Origin: Chanodichthys erythropterus
Lineage: Eukaryota > Chordata > Actinopteri > Cypriniformes > Xenocyprididae
NCBI RefSeq assembly: GCF_024489055.1
Contig: NC_090238.1
Coordinates: forward strand, 1,628,501 to 1,692,500
DNA length: 64,000 bases
Direction: 5' to 3'
Shown one piece after another: positions 25,818-35,658 of the stretch. Within the stretch, counting starts at the first letter, position 1, and every line of letters begins with the position of its first letter. The notes beneath the pieces are model-generated. The model was given only the letters and a program-made list of their open reading frames with translations, was not told where the DNA came from and did no database searches. Both the position numbers and the translations under genes were made by a program.

Positions 25818-26689
25818 TAGTAATTATGTGTCTGACTTTTAAATATCCAACATATCTGGGGTTCATTTTAAGCCAGGCATGTATTCATTTTTAAACAATA
25901 GAATAAAACTACCCAACAGGTTGGACAAACATTTAACCCATCACTGGGTTTGTCCATTTTCAACCCAACTTGAGTAGTTTTTAACCCAGCATTATTTATA
26001 GTGTTGAATGTACATTCTATTAATGTTACTGGAAGAACGTTTGTTCATAAATTTGCCGGAACCTTTCCAAAGTTCTGAGAACGATCCCTGTTAGATGGGA
26101 TTGTCCAAGGCTTTTGATGTCATACCAAGAACAGACCCAAATTTAAAGGTGAAGTGTGAAATACTGATTGTTAGTTCCCATCGCCCAAACTCACATCATT
26201 GAGTAACTGTTGTTGTGCGAGCTAGTTGGGATGTTCAAACAAACAAGAGCAATATTTACAATGATCAGGTGAATCCACCTACCAAACATGCTAAAGGTGC
26301 GGTCACATTTTCCATTGTTCAGAGATTTTTCACAGGTCAAATCCAGTTATTTCAGTAGGAATCCACACGGTTGAGAATTTCTCGTGTGGCCAAAAGATTT
26401 CCCCATGCAGATTTTGCATCAGGGTTCAAGTTGGTCTCACTAATTTGCCATGTTAGTCAACTTCATACATCGGCACACTATTGACAGTGGAGCCTTTATT
26501 CTTTGCTGTTGGAGCAAAATAAATCCTATTTGCTGTCATCTCCCATTCACCACTATAGACGTTTCATGACTTCTACCTCTGAGAACCCCAGAGATGTGAA
26601 AACATTTCACAGTCACTGGACCTTTTTGCCTGTGCAACTGTGCTGACAGTTCATTAATGTGACCAACTATTAACCTTAAATTGTAATAT

Positions 26690-27773
26690 TTTACCCAAAA
26701 AATTAAAATTCATCAATTACTCAACCCTCATGTCGTTCTGAACCCATAATACTTTCTTTCATGTTCAGAATGAAGATCTTTTAAATTAAATCTGAGAGAA
26801 TCTGTTCACCCACAACTCTGATGCTTTATTTCACTGAGAGATCGTGAAATAAATCAAAATGAATCAAGTGGTTTAATCCAAGTTTAATTCATGTTATAAG
26901 GAACAGATTTGATTTAATTAATCATGTCTAAGCTTTCAGAAAAAACAATGAGGTTTGTTCTAGTGTGGTTGAGCTTCTGTTTATGTTTGCTGATCAGTGT
27001 TTATATGTGAATTAAAACCTAAATTAAATGTTCATCATATAAAGTAGGGCTGTAACGGTACACAAACATCACAGTTCGGTACGTTCCTCGTATTGAAGTC
27101 ACGGTTCAGAAGGGGAGAAAACTAAACATAAAATTGATTATTTTTTGTGTCTCTCTCTTTAAATAAACTAAATTAGAATTAGAATTTACATTTAATTACA
27201 ATTTAATTAAATATAAATTGCACATAAAGCAGGTTTTGCATTAAGTTATCAATCTAATAATAAAGCTATTTTTCAAGTATGTTTCTACTCAATTCATTTA
27301 TTAAATATAATCATTTACACATTATTTGCATAACTTGTTTTCATGACAAATTAATTTGAACATATTAAATAATTAAGACATTACTAACAGGTAAAGTAAA
27401 TATAATGAATATATAAGCTAATATAGTGCATATATTTAGTGAAATGCTCCTCTAGAGTGAACTAACATGCTGTGGACACTGAATGACTGACCTGAGGTGA
27501 ATGTGAGATATTATTCTCAAGCTGTTTTATTGATGTCTTTCCACGGTTGAAACACTGGTTGAGAGATTACAGTACGTCATCTGTTAAACTTGATTCATAC
27601 GGATTTATTTCTTAATGAACGTTTTGAAGCATCAGAGTTTTGGGTGAGACTTTCAATCTCTTAGATTTCATTTAAATTATCTTCATTTGTGTTCTGAAGA
27701 TGAATGAAAGTCTTACAGGTTTGGAATGGCATGAGAGTGAGTAAATTATTTTTAGGTGAACAATTCCTTTAAG
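26690..27773. mobile_element. TTAA-type non-autonomous element in fos intron 3
   Basis: The left end (TTTACCCAAAAAATTAAAAT, ACTCAACCCTCATGTCGTTC) and right end (GGAATGGCATGAGAGTGAGT, AGGTGAACAATTCCTTTAAG) are imperfect inverted repeats of the widespread fish element with TTAAAGGGATAGTTCACCC-like ends. A similar right end lies at 43,024-43,138. No coding sequence is visible. Confidence 0.7.
27045..27120. mobile_element. hAT-like terminal fragment
   Basis: TAGGGCTGTAACGGTACACA followed by CACGGTTC resembles a hAT-family end. The opposite end was not found, so this is a fragment or a nested remnant. Confidence 0.4.
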
Positions 27774-27814
27774 TCTGTCTGTTCGTGGAATAACCCAGTT
27801 TTTGGTTTCTCCAG

Positions 27815-28474
27815 GAAACAGACAAGCTAGAAGAGGACAAAGCCGCCCTCCAGGCTGAAATCGAGAATCTCCTAAAGGAAAAGGAGAGGCTTGAGTACGT
27901 TCTCGCCACTCATAAACCTCTTTGCCAACTGCCTGAAGAGCTGGACTGCCTGTTTCCAGAGTCTCCTCAGCCACTTCCAACTCCCGAAGCGTCCAGCAAA
28001 CTCTCAGAGGATAGTCCGCAAGATGGCGCTTCCCTGCAGGACATGGAGATCCCAACGGTACCTTCCACCGCTATTTCTGGGAACTCCAACATCCTGTTGT
28101 GCTCCAGTGCAGAGGTCAGTTTGTGCGACCTCGAGCCCTCTCTGGACATCAGGGACGAGCTCCTTGCCACCGTCGACGAGGACCGAGTCTCGGCGGAAAC
28201 GGCTCGCTCTGTCCCCGACATTGACCTGTCCGGCTCGCTGGGCATCACGGACTGGGAAACCCTGTACAAGTCTGTGGCCAATGATCTCGAACCTTTGACC
28301 ACCCCGGTGGTGAGCGCTTCCACACCCACCTGCAACAACTATCTGTCTGTATTTACCTTCGCCTGCCCCGAGCTGGACTCCCTGGCCGAGGGACTGGATG
28401 GTTGCAAAGGTGGCGTGACCAAAGCAGAATCTAGCGTCGATATCCTCAACTCTCCAACTCTTCTTGCCTTATAA
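27815..28474 (+). CDS. fos: fos exon 4, zipper and C-terminal domain (residues 136-354)
   Basis: Begins after TTTCTCCAG. The leucine zipper continues with Leu140, Leu147, Leu154, Leu161 and then His168, the Fos heptad pattern, which favours pairing with Jun over self-pairing. The C-terminal part contains ETARSVPDIDLSGSLG, DLEPLTTPVV and ends LNSPTLLAL before a TAA at 28,472-28,474. These match the Fos transactivation region and the terminal degradation-linked tail. The middle (residues about 170-265) is poorly conserved. Confidence 0.97.
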   Translation, partial: ETDKLEEDKAALQAEIENLLKEKERLEYVLATHKPLCQLPEELDCLFPESPQPLPTPEASSKLSEDSPQDGASLQDMEIPTVPSTAISGNSNILLCSSAEVSLCDLEPSLDIRDELLATVDEDRVSAETARSVPDIDLSGSLGITDWETLYKSVANDLEPLTTPVVSASTPTCNNYLSVFTFACPELDSLAEGLDGCKGGVTKAESSVDILNSPTLLAL

Positions 28475-28573
28475 ATGCAAGTGTAGATGATGTAATGTCA
28501 TGATATTGTTCTTAATATCTATTGGATATCGCTGTGTTATGATGTCCAGATGTGTGATTTTGGTGTAAAGCCT

Positions 28574-29697
28574 ATGGAAGCTTGTTTCCGCCACGGAATA
28601 AAAAATAAAAAAAGGTATTGTGACTTTGTATCTCAAAATTCTGACATTTTTTTCCAATTGCGTGTACCTCTCGCAATTCAGACTTTTTTTCTCAGAACTG
28701 AGATATAAACATGCAATTGCGAGTTATAAAGTCCAAATCGTGAGATTTAAAGTCACAATTATGAGAAATAATGTCAGAATTGCAAGATATAAACTCGCAA
28801 TTATGAGTTATAAAATCAGACCTCCGAGATATAAAATAGCAATTCTGAGAATTAAAAGTCACAATTCTGAGAAATAAAGTCAGAATTGCAAGATATAAAC
28901 TCGCAAATGTGTTATAAAGTCAGACTTGTGAGATATAAAATTGCAATTATGAGAAATAAAAGTCACAATTATGAAAAATAAAGTCAGAAGTGCAAGATAT
29001 AAACTCGCAATTACGAGTTATAAAATCAGACGTCCGAGACATAAAAAAGCAATTATGAGAAATAGTCTCAATTATGATAAAGTCAGAATTATGAAAAATA
29101 AAGTCAGAATTGCAAGATATTAACTCGCAATTACCAGTTATAAAGTCAGACTTCCGAGACATAAAATCACAATTATGAGAAATAAAAATTGCAATTATGA
29201 GAAATAAAGTCTGAATTATGAGAAATAATCAGAATTGCAAGTTATAAAGTCCAACTTGCTGTATATAAAGTCAGAATTATGAGAAATAAAGTCTGAATTG
29301 CGAGAACTTGCACTTCAGCTAACAATTCTGACAATTTCTCACAATTACTACTTTATAACTTAAAATTGCAAGTTTTTATCTTGTAATTGTGACTTTTTTT
29401 CTCAGAACTGCAAAACATAAATCCGCAATTGCGAGTTATAAAGTCAGAATTGCAAGACATAAAGTCACAATTCTGAGAAATAAAGTTGCAATTATAAGAA
29501 ATAAAGTCTGAATTTTGAGATATAAACTCACAATTCTGACTTTATTTCTCACAATTCAGATGTAATCACAACTGTGAGTTTACATTTCAATTCTGAGAAA
29601 AAAAGTCAGAATTATGAGATGTAAACTCGAAATTGTGAGAAAAAAGTCACAAGTATCATTTTCATTTTTTATTGTGTGGCGGAAACAAGCTTCCAGA
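28574..29697. mobile_element. TIR element with a tandem-repeat interior in the fos 3' UTR
   Basis: Inverted ends are GGAAGCTTGTTTCCGCCAC (28,576-28,594) and GTGGCGGAAACAAGCTTCC (29,676-29,694). Between them is about 1.1 kb of degenerate tandem and inverted phrases such as AATTGCGAGTTATAAAGTC and GAGAAATAAAGTCAGAATTG, with a spacing of roughly 20-45 bp. There is no coding capacity. It starts 100 bp after the fos stop codon. Confidence 0.8.
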
Positions 29698-29855
29698 GAA
29701 GCCAGCTGTTCTGTGGCTGCATCCGTGTAATGTGTGAGGGTCGGGGTATTACTTTCTTCCAGATACATTTGATGTAGCCCAAATACAAGAGCATGGACAA
29801 TTATCTTATTCGAGCAGATATGAACTATGTTCTGGTTTGAAAAGCATGCACGAGA

Positions 29856-29906
29856 TATCATATATATATATATATATAAGTATATATAACATATATAGTA
29901 TATATG
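29856..29906. repeat. AT microsatellite
   Basis: Run of imperfect TA dinucleotides. Confidence 0.9.
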
Positions 29907-30290
29907 TATCAGTTCCATATTTGTTTGATCTGGTGCTAAGTTCTGTGGAATTGACTGCAGTTTTGTGTTTGTTTTCTATGGCAATAGATAATCGACTCGT
30001 GTTGTGCTTTAATATACAGTCATCAGAGTTATCGCATACCTCAGTGTCATCATTCGACTGTGTTTCACATTGTTCTTAAATGTTTAGAGTTTTCCATGAA
30101 AACATCCAGTGCTATATCGATGGAGATGTATTTTATGATAATTTATTTTTCTACATTTTAAATTTGACTTCTTTGTCAAATGAAAAGAATAAAATGAGCA
30201 TTGATTGCTGAATAAATATTCACGATATATACAATCATGCACTGGTGTTCTTGTGTCCTTTGTTTCAAAATAAATCGCTGATAGAAAGTA

Positions 30291-30945
30291 CAGCTTAATT
30301 TTGGCATGTATTTTCACAAGCTTAATCAGTCATCCTTACACCAGTGTGTTCAGTTACAGGCTGTGGGGTTATCTTATTTCAGTGTGCTTTTATTCGATGT
30401 GATTTACGGTATTATCTAACAAATATAGTCGCAAGCCATGGATCCAAGCACCAATGGCTCATGTGGACGATTACAACTGAAATGTACAATAAACACTGGT
30501 GTCAAAAGAGACATCTGACGTCCGAAGGAAATCACTCCCTCTTACTGTCAAAATAAAAGAGAAGTCCAAAAATCCCTTTGCAATTATTAATGTCATAAGA
30601 TTTGTGATCATAAGATGTGCATGTGGACTCATGTTAAACAGAGACGCACCCGGCCATCCACAAACTGTGATCACTGTGTATTCTGACACCTTTCTATCAG
30701 AACCAGCATTAACTTCTGGAGCAGTTTGAGCTACAGGAGCTCGTCTGCTGGATCGGACCACACGGACCAGCCTTCGCTCTCCACCTGCATCAGTGAGTCT
30801 CGGCCGCCCATGACCCTGTCTCCGGGTGTTATATTAGATTTGGTATAGGGCCGGTGCAAACTTCAGATCTGTAAGAATGTTTTCTGGCACCTGGAATGGA
30901 TCAAATGTTCAAGTCACTCAACTGAAACAGATTAATATAGTAGCT
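30291..30945. other. Intergenic between fos and the duplicated segment
   Basis: No gene seen. About 30,726-30,820 (AGCTACAGGAGCTCGTCTG onward) looks like a fragment of a recurrent fish repeat, but I cannot name the family. Confidence 0.4.
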
Positions 30946-30948
30946 TAC

Positions 30949-31002
30949 CCCCCCCCCACACACACACACACACACACACACAACACACACACAACACACA
31001 CT
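30949..31002. repeat. CA microsatellite
   Basis: C run followed by (CA)n with two interruptions. Confidence 0.95.
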
Positions 31003-31139
31003 TGCATTGACTGGATGGTTGTGGTTTGCTATTGGTGGATCTCATGTGAGTGACAGGTTGCCCCGCCCTCATCATCAGAGAAGAGAAGAGATGCTGCAAG
31101 AGGGAGATATTCTGATTCAAGACTTGAACATGAATTTAA

Positions 31140-31971
31140 AGGTCCTGTTTTTCGTGGGTTTTTTTTGAAGCTTTGATTGTGTTTCTAGTGTGCAATATAA
31201 CATGTGTTCATGTTTCGCGTGTAAAAACACAGTATTTTTCACATAATTGACTTATCTGTATACCGCTGTTTCCACTGTCATAAAAACGGGCTGATGACTT
31301 CCTTGTTCTATGAAGTCCCTCCTTCAGAAATACGTAACGAGTTCTGATTGTGCCAGCGGTTCCTGTGTTGTGATTCGACAGCAGCTTAGCGAACCTTGCC
31401 CGGAAAGGTCACGCCTCTTACCATAACGTGGAGATGCACGCGCTCAGTGTTATTGTAAACATGTCTTTAATTTTACCCTATCAATTTGAGCCGGAATCAG
31501 ACCCGGTGATTGGACTGCGGGATGAAAATAACAGTGTTTCGACGACATGGCGACAAACATACTCTACAAACGCAGCTCTTGTGTATTCCTGTGGGCGGAG
31601 GTGAGTCAAAAAACTGTTTTAGTGACGTCATTAAAGAAGGAAGTAGAGGGATGTAGTCCAAACTGGCCGTTCGATGTAGGCGACTTCTGTTAAATAAAAT
31701 ATCTCGCTTGGCATTGAACTTTGAGCTTTAACATTTTACAGATTTTATTTATACTCTAACATGAAAAAGCAAAAAAATGAATCCCGCACACTATCATATA
31801 TATATATATATTCATTTTTTAGTTTTTTCATATTTTGACTATACCAGTCTTCTTTCCTACGCACCTATCTATCACCTACAGGTGTGCGACGCTAATTATT
31901 AATTTATACTCCAACAAAAACATTACACACTAACTAAAGTTTGAAACATGGGATCACGAAGAACGGGACCT
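31140..31971. mobile_element. TTAA-target non-autonomous element, 832 bp, with empty-site proof
   Basis: Ends AGGTCCTGTTTTTCGTG and (complement) AGGTCCCGTTCTTCGTG are flanked by TTAA at 31,136-31,139 and 31,972-31,975. The duplicated copy at 32,514 carries a single TTAA at 32,640-32,643 (ATGAATTTAACACAATAATG). TTAA duplication fits piggyBac or Kolobok elements. It has no transposase ORF. Sub-terminal phrases such as ACATTACACACTAACTAAAG are shared with the elements at 34.9 kb and 60.1 kb. Confidence 0.93.
31794..31811. repeat. Short TA microsatellite
   Basis: (TA)n run inside the TTAA element. Confidence 0.8.
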
Positions 31972-32149
31972 TTAACACAATAATGATGATGTGCACTGAT
32001 AAATCATTAGAATAAATACTGCATTATTCAATAAAAAAAGAATAGTCAATTTTGATTTCATTGGAACTTTAATTAAAAATATTTTCGACAAATAGTTTCC
32101 AATGACCTTCCTACAACTCCTCACCATGTGACCAGCATCATGTGATGTT

Positions 32150-32439
32150 TGTTACATGTTCCCAGGACTCTTATGTTGTTCTGTTCCTGTTTCCAGTTCC
32201 ATCTTTGTAGTTCTTTTTAGTTTTCACTGTTGATTAGTCTTCACAGGTGTGTCTTGTTAGTCTATTACCCAGTGTGGATATGCCCTTGTGTTTTCTCTCT
32301 GTCCTCTGACAGTGGTTGAATAGATGGTCTGTTCCCCACATTCCTTGTTTCCCAGTTCTTGTTTTGCTTTTGTATTCAATAAATGATCCTTTGCATTCAG
32401 ATCCGTGTCTTTGCCTGCCATCTGCTTCCCCAGATTACA
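32150..32439. mobile_element. Solo LTR, 290 bp, with 5-bp target duplication
   Basis: Begins TGTTACATG and ends GATTACA, and is flanked by ATGTT at 32,145-32,149 and 32,440-32,444. It contains an AATAAATG near 32,380. TG...CA ends plus a 5-bp duplication are the mark of an LTR retrotransposon reduced to one LTR by recombination. Family not determined. Confidence 0.8.
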
Positions 32440-32513
32440 ATGTTATTTTCTTCTGTGGTGTACATCTAACATTAATATAAGTGTCTTCTCATTGTTTATT
32501 TTATATTTCATGT

Positions 32514-32732
32514 GATGGTTGTGGTTTGCTATTGGTGGATCTCATGTGAGTGACAGGTTGCCCCGCCCTCATCATCAGAGAAGAGAAGAGATGCTGCAAG
32601 AGGAAGATATTCTGATTCAAGATTATGAGGAACATGAATTTAACACAATAATGATGATGAGCACCGATTAATCATTTAGAATAAACACTGCAATATTCAA
32701 TTTTTAAAAATGTGATTTCATGGTGACTTTAA
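32514..32732 (+). repeat. Duplicated segment, empty copy
   Basis: Matches 31,014-31,139 and 31,976-32,085 without the TTAA element; the offset is exactly 1,500 bp on the left part. Confidence 0.9.
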
Positions 32733-33399
32733 CGTCCAAGGCTTTCAGGTTCAGCTGCTTCCATGTTATTTTAGCTGTGCAAAAATCACTTACTTATGAC
32801 TTTTTTTTCAAGTAAACTGAATTTAAAACAAGGATCTGAACTCATATATTGAAACAAATTAGGTTTAAATTTTTCAGGAGGATTACCAACGCGCAGCTAA
32901 CCATTTTTTCTTTCCAGAACGTTCTGGGAACGTTAGTTTCTGGTTCTCAGAACTGTTGATTAGTCAGAAAAAGTTTTCTTTACTTAAATAAAAAAGTTCC
33001 CTGTTGGTTTGGAGAACGTTCCCTCAACATTCAGCGTTATGTTCAGGGTTATGGTTGGTTTGGACAAGTATAGAGTGCTGTTGCACACAAACAACTACAA
33101 CAAAATAGGATCCTATATGCAGTCCTGAAACTGCAGCCTCTTGGTCATGCTATTCATCTCTACTGCAGGTAAAGGCAATTTCTATTCATAAATCCGTTCA
33201 AAAAGAGTATCAAAAAATGGGGACCCTTTTTTTCTGATGGGGCACTGAATGATGAAGGGCTCGAGTCTGCAGCACAGCTCTGCCTCAGAAGCACTTCTGC
33301 TTGTTGAGGGAATGTAAAGCGCTGACGGTGAGCGGAATGTTTGTTTTCTGGTTTCTAAGGGGTGGAGCGACTCTGCTCCTCACTTCTCCACTTCTCCAT

Positions 33400-33592
33400 G
33401 TGTGTTTTCCCTGCAGTTCATTTCTCATCCTCCCTGCTGACGTCTGACTTCCGCATTCCTCGCTCTTCCCGATCAGGGATCAGCGCTCGAGACTCGAGCT
33501 GATGCAACGATTCCCGCTCTTCAAGATCTACTCGCGACCTCCAGCTGACGTCACAAAGGGACTCCACTCGCTCACCTCGAGACCAAAGCCAG
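33400..33592 (+). other. jdp2: Probable non-coding first exon and promoter of jdp2
   Basis: Moderately GC-rich block with TGACGTCTGAC near 33,438 and a perfect CRE, TGACGTCA, at 33,546-33,553. It ends in a strong donor (CCAG then GTAAGAGG) at 33,592. It lies 11.5 kb upstream of the first coding exon on the same strand, whose exon begins with 5' UTR. Mammalian JDP2 also has untranslated leader exons. Assignment rests on position and motifs only. Confidence 0.45.
33546..33553. promoter_or_regulatory. Perfect CRE palindrome
   Basis: TGACGTCA. Fos/Jun, ATF and Jdp2 itself bind this sequence, so autoregulation is possible. Confidence 0.55.
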
Positions 33593-34917
33593 GTAAGAGG
33601 CCAACTTTGACAACTTTTGCACGGCTTCGAGCCCAGCCTCTGCATGTCTCCACGGCTGTGTCTCAAAGCACAGAGAGCCGCCTAGACTGAGCGCGTTTTT
33701 GCGCATCGGAGGCGCGCAGCAGCATCGGACATCAGGCGCGCGTTCCGTTTCAGCTGAGATGCGCAAAAACGCGTTCTATGTAGGGAACTCGCTAGGTTTT
33801 GAGACACAGCCCGAGTGTATGCAAGCACAAAATGTTACATTGCAAAATAAGCAATGTGGGTATTCATTAAAATAACATCAGTAGATTATGTTGCTGTAGC
33901 TGCATGCGTTAAATGCAACTTAAATACCTCTTAATTTCCACATTTGAACGCATTTCTCTCAGCCATAGTTGTAGCCTATATTGGGAATGTTCGCTTCTTA
34001 ATATATCGCGATGATGGGACAGACAGACAGACTCAACACCGCTGTAAGCTGAAGTTCATGTTACATAAGAGAAACTTCCGCTTTGAGATCATTGAGTCAC
34101 TGTAGGGCGTGGTGCAAATGCACATTCATATTTTGGTCATCTTTACCTTATTATTTCCCTGTACTGTCCGGTGTCACACACAATGCATTCAGCTTGTAAT
34201 CAGTGAAAGGGATGCATTTGTGCTAATGGGCTGTAATGCTGTGGACAAACTTTTTTAAATTCAAGATTTCTATTGTAGGTTCAAATTTGGATCAGTATGC
34301 AGTTCTGCAGCAGTTGGATATCCATCATCCGAATGTGATTATTTAAAACATGATCTGAAACTTAAGTGCTGCAAGTTACATCACAACAAAGTTAAATGAA
34401 CTGTGGTGCTCTTTGTAGATAAGCAGTGCCCAGCAAGCATTGCAGTGGTTCAGAAAAGGGTTTCAGTTCCACTCAAAAAGAAGTGGGCGATAAAATCTGG
34501 AAGCAATGTGTGAAACTGTTTCTCATTGCATAACTGTGCTATTATAACTGCATGCATAATGCAACGAAATGACACTGACCTTTACTGCGCTGACGGATCT
34601 AGGAACGTTGATTATGACACACAGCTTTACGTGATAAACAGTAATTCTATTCAAATACATGTCACTGTAAATAAACTACAGTGATGCAAGGTATTATGAC
34701 GCTCTCAGGCATGAACTTAAACTCTGTAAAATGATCTTTTGATACTATATTTGTTAACACAACACGTGAAGATTCAGAAGAGTGTTTAGTTTTAAATACA
34801 TAATGAAACCACTTTAAACTGCATTCATTCATGGAACAGTATCTGTTGTCTATGAAAACACGAGAGTAAAACCACTTTCTGTCAATGCAGAAATGTGGTT
34901 ATCAGTGTTTCAACATT
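33593..34917. other. jdp2 intron 1, first part (inferred)
   Basis: No exon or named repeat recognised apart from a GC-rich stretch to about 33,780 that belongs to the promoter-proximal island. Confidence 0.4.
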
Positions 34918-34919
34918 TA

Positions 34920-35658
34920 TTTAAAGAGGACCTATAATGCTCCTTTCACAAGATGTAAGTCTCTGGTGTCTCCAGAATGTGTCTGTGAAGTTTCAGCTCA
35001 AAATCCCCCACAGATCATTTATTATAGCTTGTCAAATTTGCCCCTATTTGGCAAACATGCCGTTTTTGTGTGTGTCCCTTTAAATGCAAATGAGCTGCTC
35101 CAGAAGAGGGCGGAGCTTTAACAGCTCAACAACAACAAAGCTGGAGAATCTCACGCAGCCAAAATGAGGATTGTCAGTAATGGTGTTCAGCCTTACATTG
35201 TTCAAACCGGAGTCGACACTGATGGAGAGACTCAGGAAGAAGTTACAACTTTTAGACGTTTCTGAATGGTTAGTGGATAAATTGATGTAGTTGCTGTGGA
35301 GTTGATCAACTCATCCACTAGCATGTGCCGTCATGTTCATCTTTTGTGTTGAACTGACCCTCGTTTGTGAAGCAGTCCGGCTTAAAATGACGGCAACAAC
35401 ACTCTACTACAACAACTCTTCCTCTTCTCTAAAGCAGCCCAACATGGCCCCGCCCCCTTTGTTTTATGTTTTCGAGGGGCGGGGCTTATGTAAATTGTGG
35501 GGTTAGTGATGTCACGACCCGGAAATAAGCTCATTGTAGCTCCTTTTGCATTGAACTTTGAGCGTCATAACTTCACAGATGTTGTTTATGCTCAAACAGC
35601 AACATTACACACTAACTAAAGTTAAAAAAGTGAAATCATAATCAACCACCCCTTTAAA
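34920..35658. mobile_element. TTAA-type non-autonomous element, copy 1 (inverted partner 60,087-60,902)
   Basis: Ends TTTAAAGAGGACCTATAATG and CAACCACCCCTTTAAATC. Almost the whole element is present in reverse complement at 60,087-60,902. Internal marks include CCCCGCCCCCTTTG and GCTCAAACAGCAACATTACA. No ORF of note. Confidence 0.85.

Larger units (their letters stand above)
24828..26003. mobile_element. CACTCTAAAAAA-family MITE, outer copy
   Basis: Ends are CACTCTAAAAAAC at 24,828 and a degraded complement ending TATAGTG at 26,003. The interior has arms with AACCCAAGTTGGGTT and GGTTGGGTTAAATG on one side and their complements on the other. It is split by two later insertions at 24,857-25,055 and 25,293-25,817. 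Confidence 0.75.
24670..26100. mobile_element. AACGTT-rich repeat split by MITE insertions
   Basis: The flanks 24,670-24,827 and 26,004-26,100 match the two halves of an unbroken copy at about 37,540-37,800, with shared phrases such as GTTTTGAGAACATTAT and TTACTGGAAGAA. Further relatives are near 32,915-33,060, 43,360-43,530 and 44,400-44,530. Confidence 0.65.
24516..27814 (+). other. fos intron 3, expanded to 3.3 kb by transposons
   Basis: In mammals this intron is only about 0.1 kb. Here it contains an AACGTT-type repeat interrupted by a nest of TA-target MITEs (24,828-26,003), a long inverted-repeat element (about 26,690-27,773) and a hAT-like end near 27,045. The last element stops about 40 bp short of the exon 4 acceptor (TTTCTCCAG). 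Confidence 0.9.
23310..28474 (+). other. fos: fos gene span (four coding exons, 354 aa)
   Basis: Complete c-Fos type gene. Exons are 23310-23408, 23945-24142, 24408-24515 and 27815-28474, all joined in phase 0 with GT-AG introns of 536, 265 and 3,299 bp. The joins fall where vertebrate FOS genes are interrupted, and exon 3 has the usual 108 bp. Fos is a nuclear immediate-early bZIP protein that binds TGACTCA/TGACGTCA sites only as a dimer with Jun proteins. The tail with SETARSVPD-like and SPTLLAL motifs, plus jdp2 and flvcr2 downstream, separates it from fosl1, fosl2 and fosb. Teleosts have two fos ohnologs and I cannot prove which this is. The absence of batf hints at the fosaa-type copy. 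Confidence 0.93.
28475..30290 (+). other. fos 3' UTR region (inferred), interrupted by a transposon
   Basis: Poly(A) signals AATAAA occur at 30,188, 30,211 and 30,269, and earlier AATAAA copies lie in the transposon end near 28,597. An AU-rich stretch with ATTTA is near 30,139. c-Fos mRNA normally carries AU-rich destabilising elements in its 3' UTR; whether these act here is inference. Confidence 0.5.
31014..32085 (+). repeat. Duplicated segment, filled copy (partner 32,514-32,732)
   Basis: 31,014-31,139 and 31,976-32,085 together match 32,514-32,732 in order. Between the two parts sits the TTAA element at 31,140-31,971. The segment starts GATGGTTGTGGTTTGC and itself looks like a dispersed repeat. 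Confidence 0.9.

Noticed and set aside
27672..28338. Minus-strand ORFs opposite fos exon 4
   Set aside because: Shadows of the conserved plus-strand exon.
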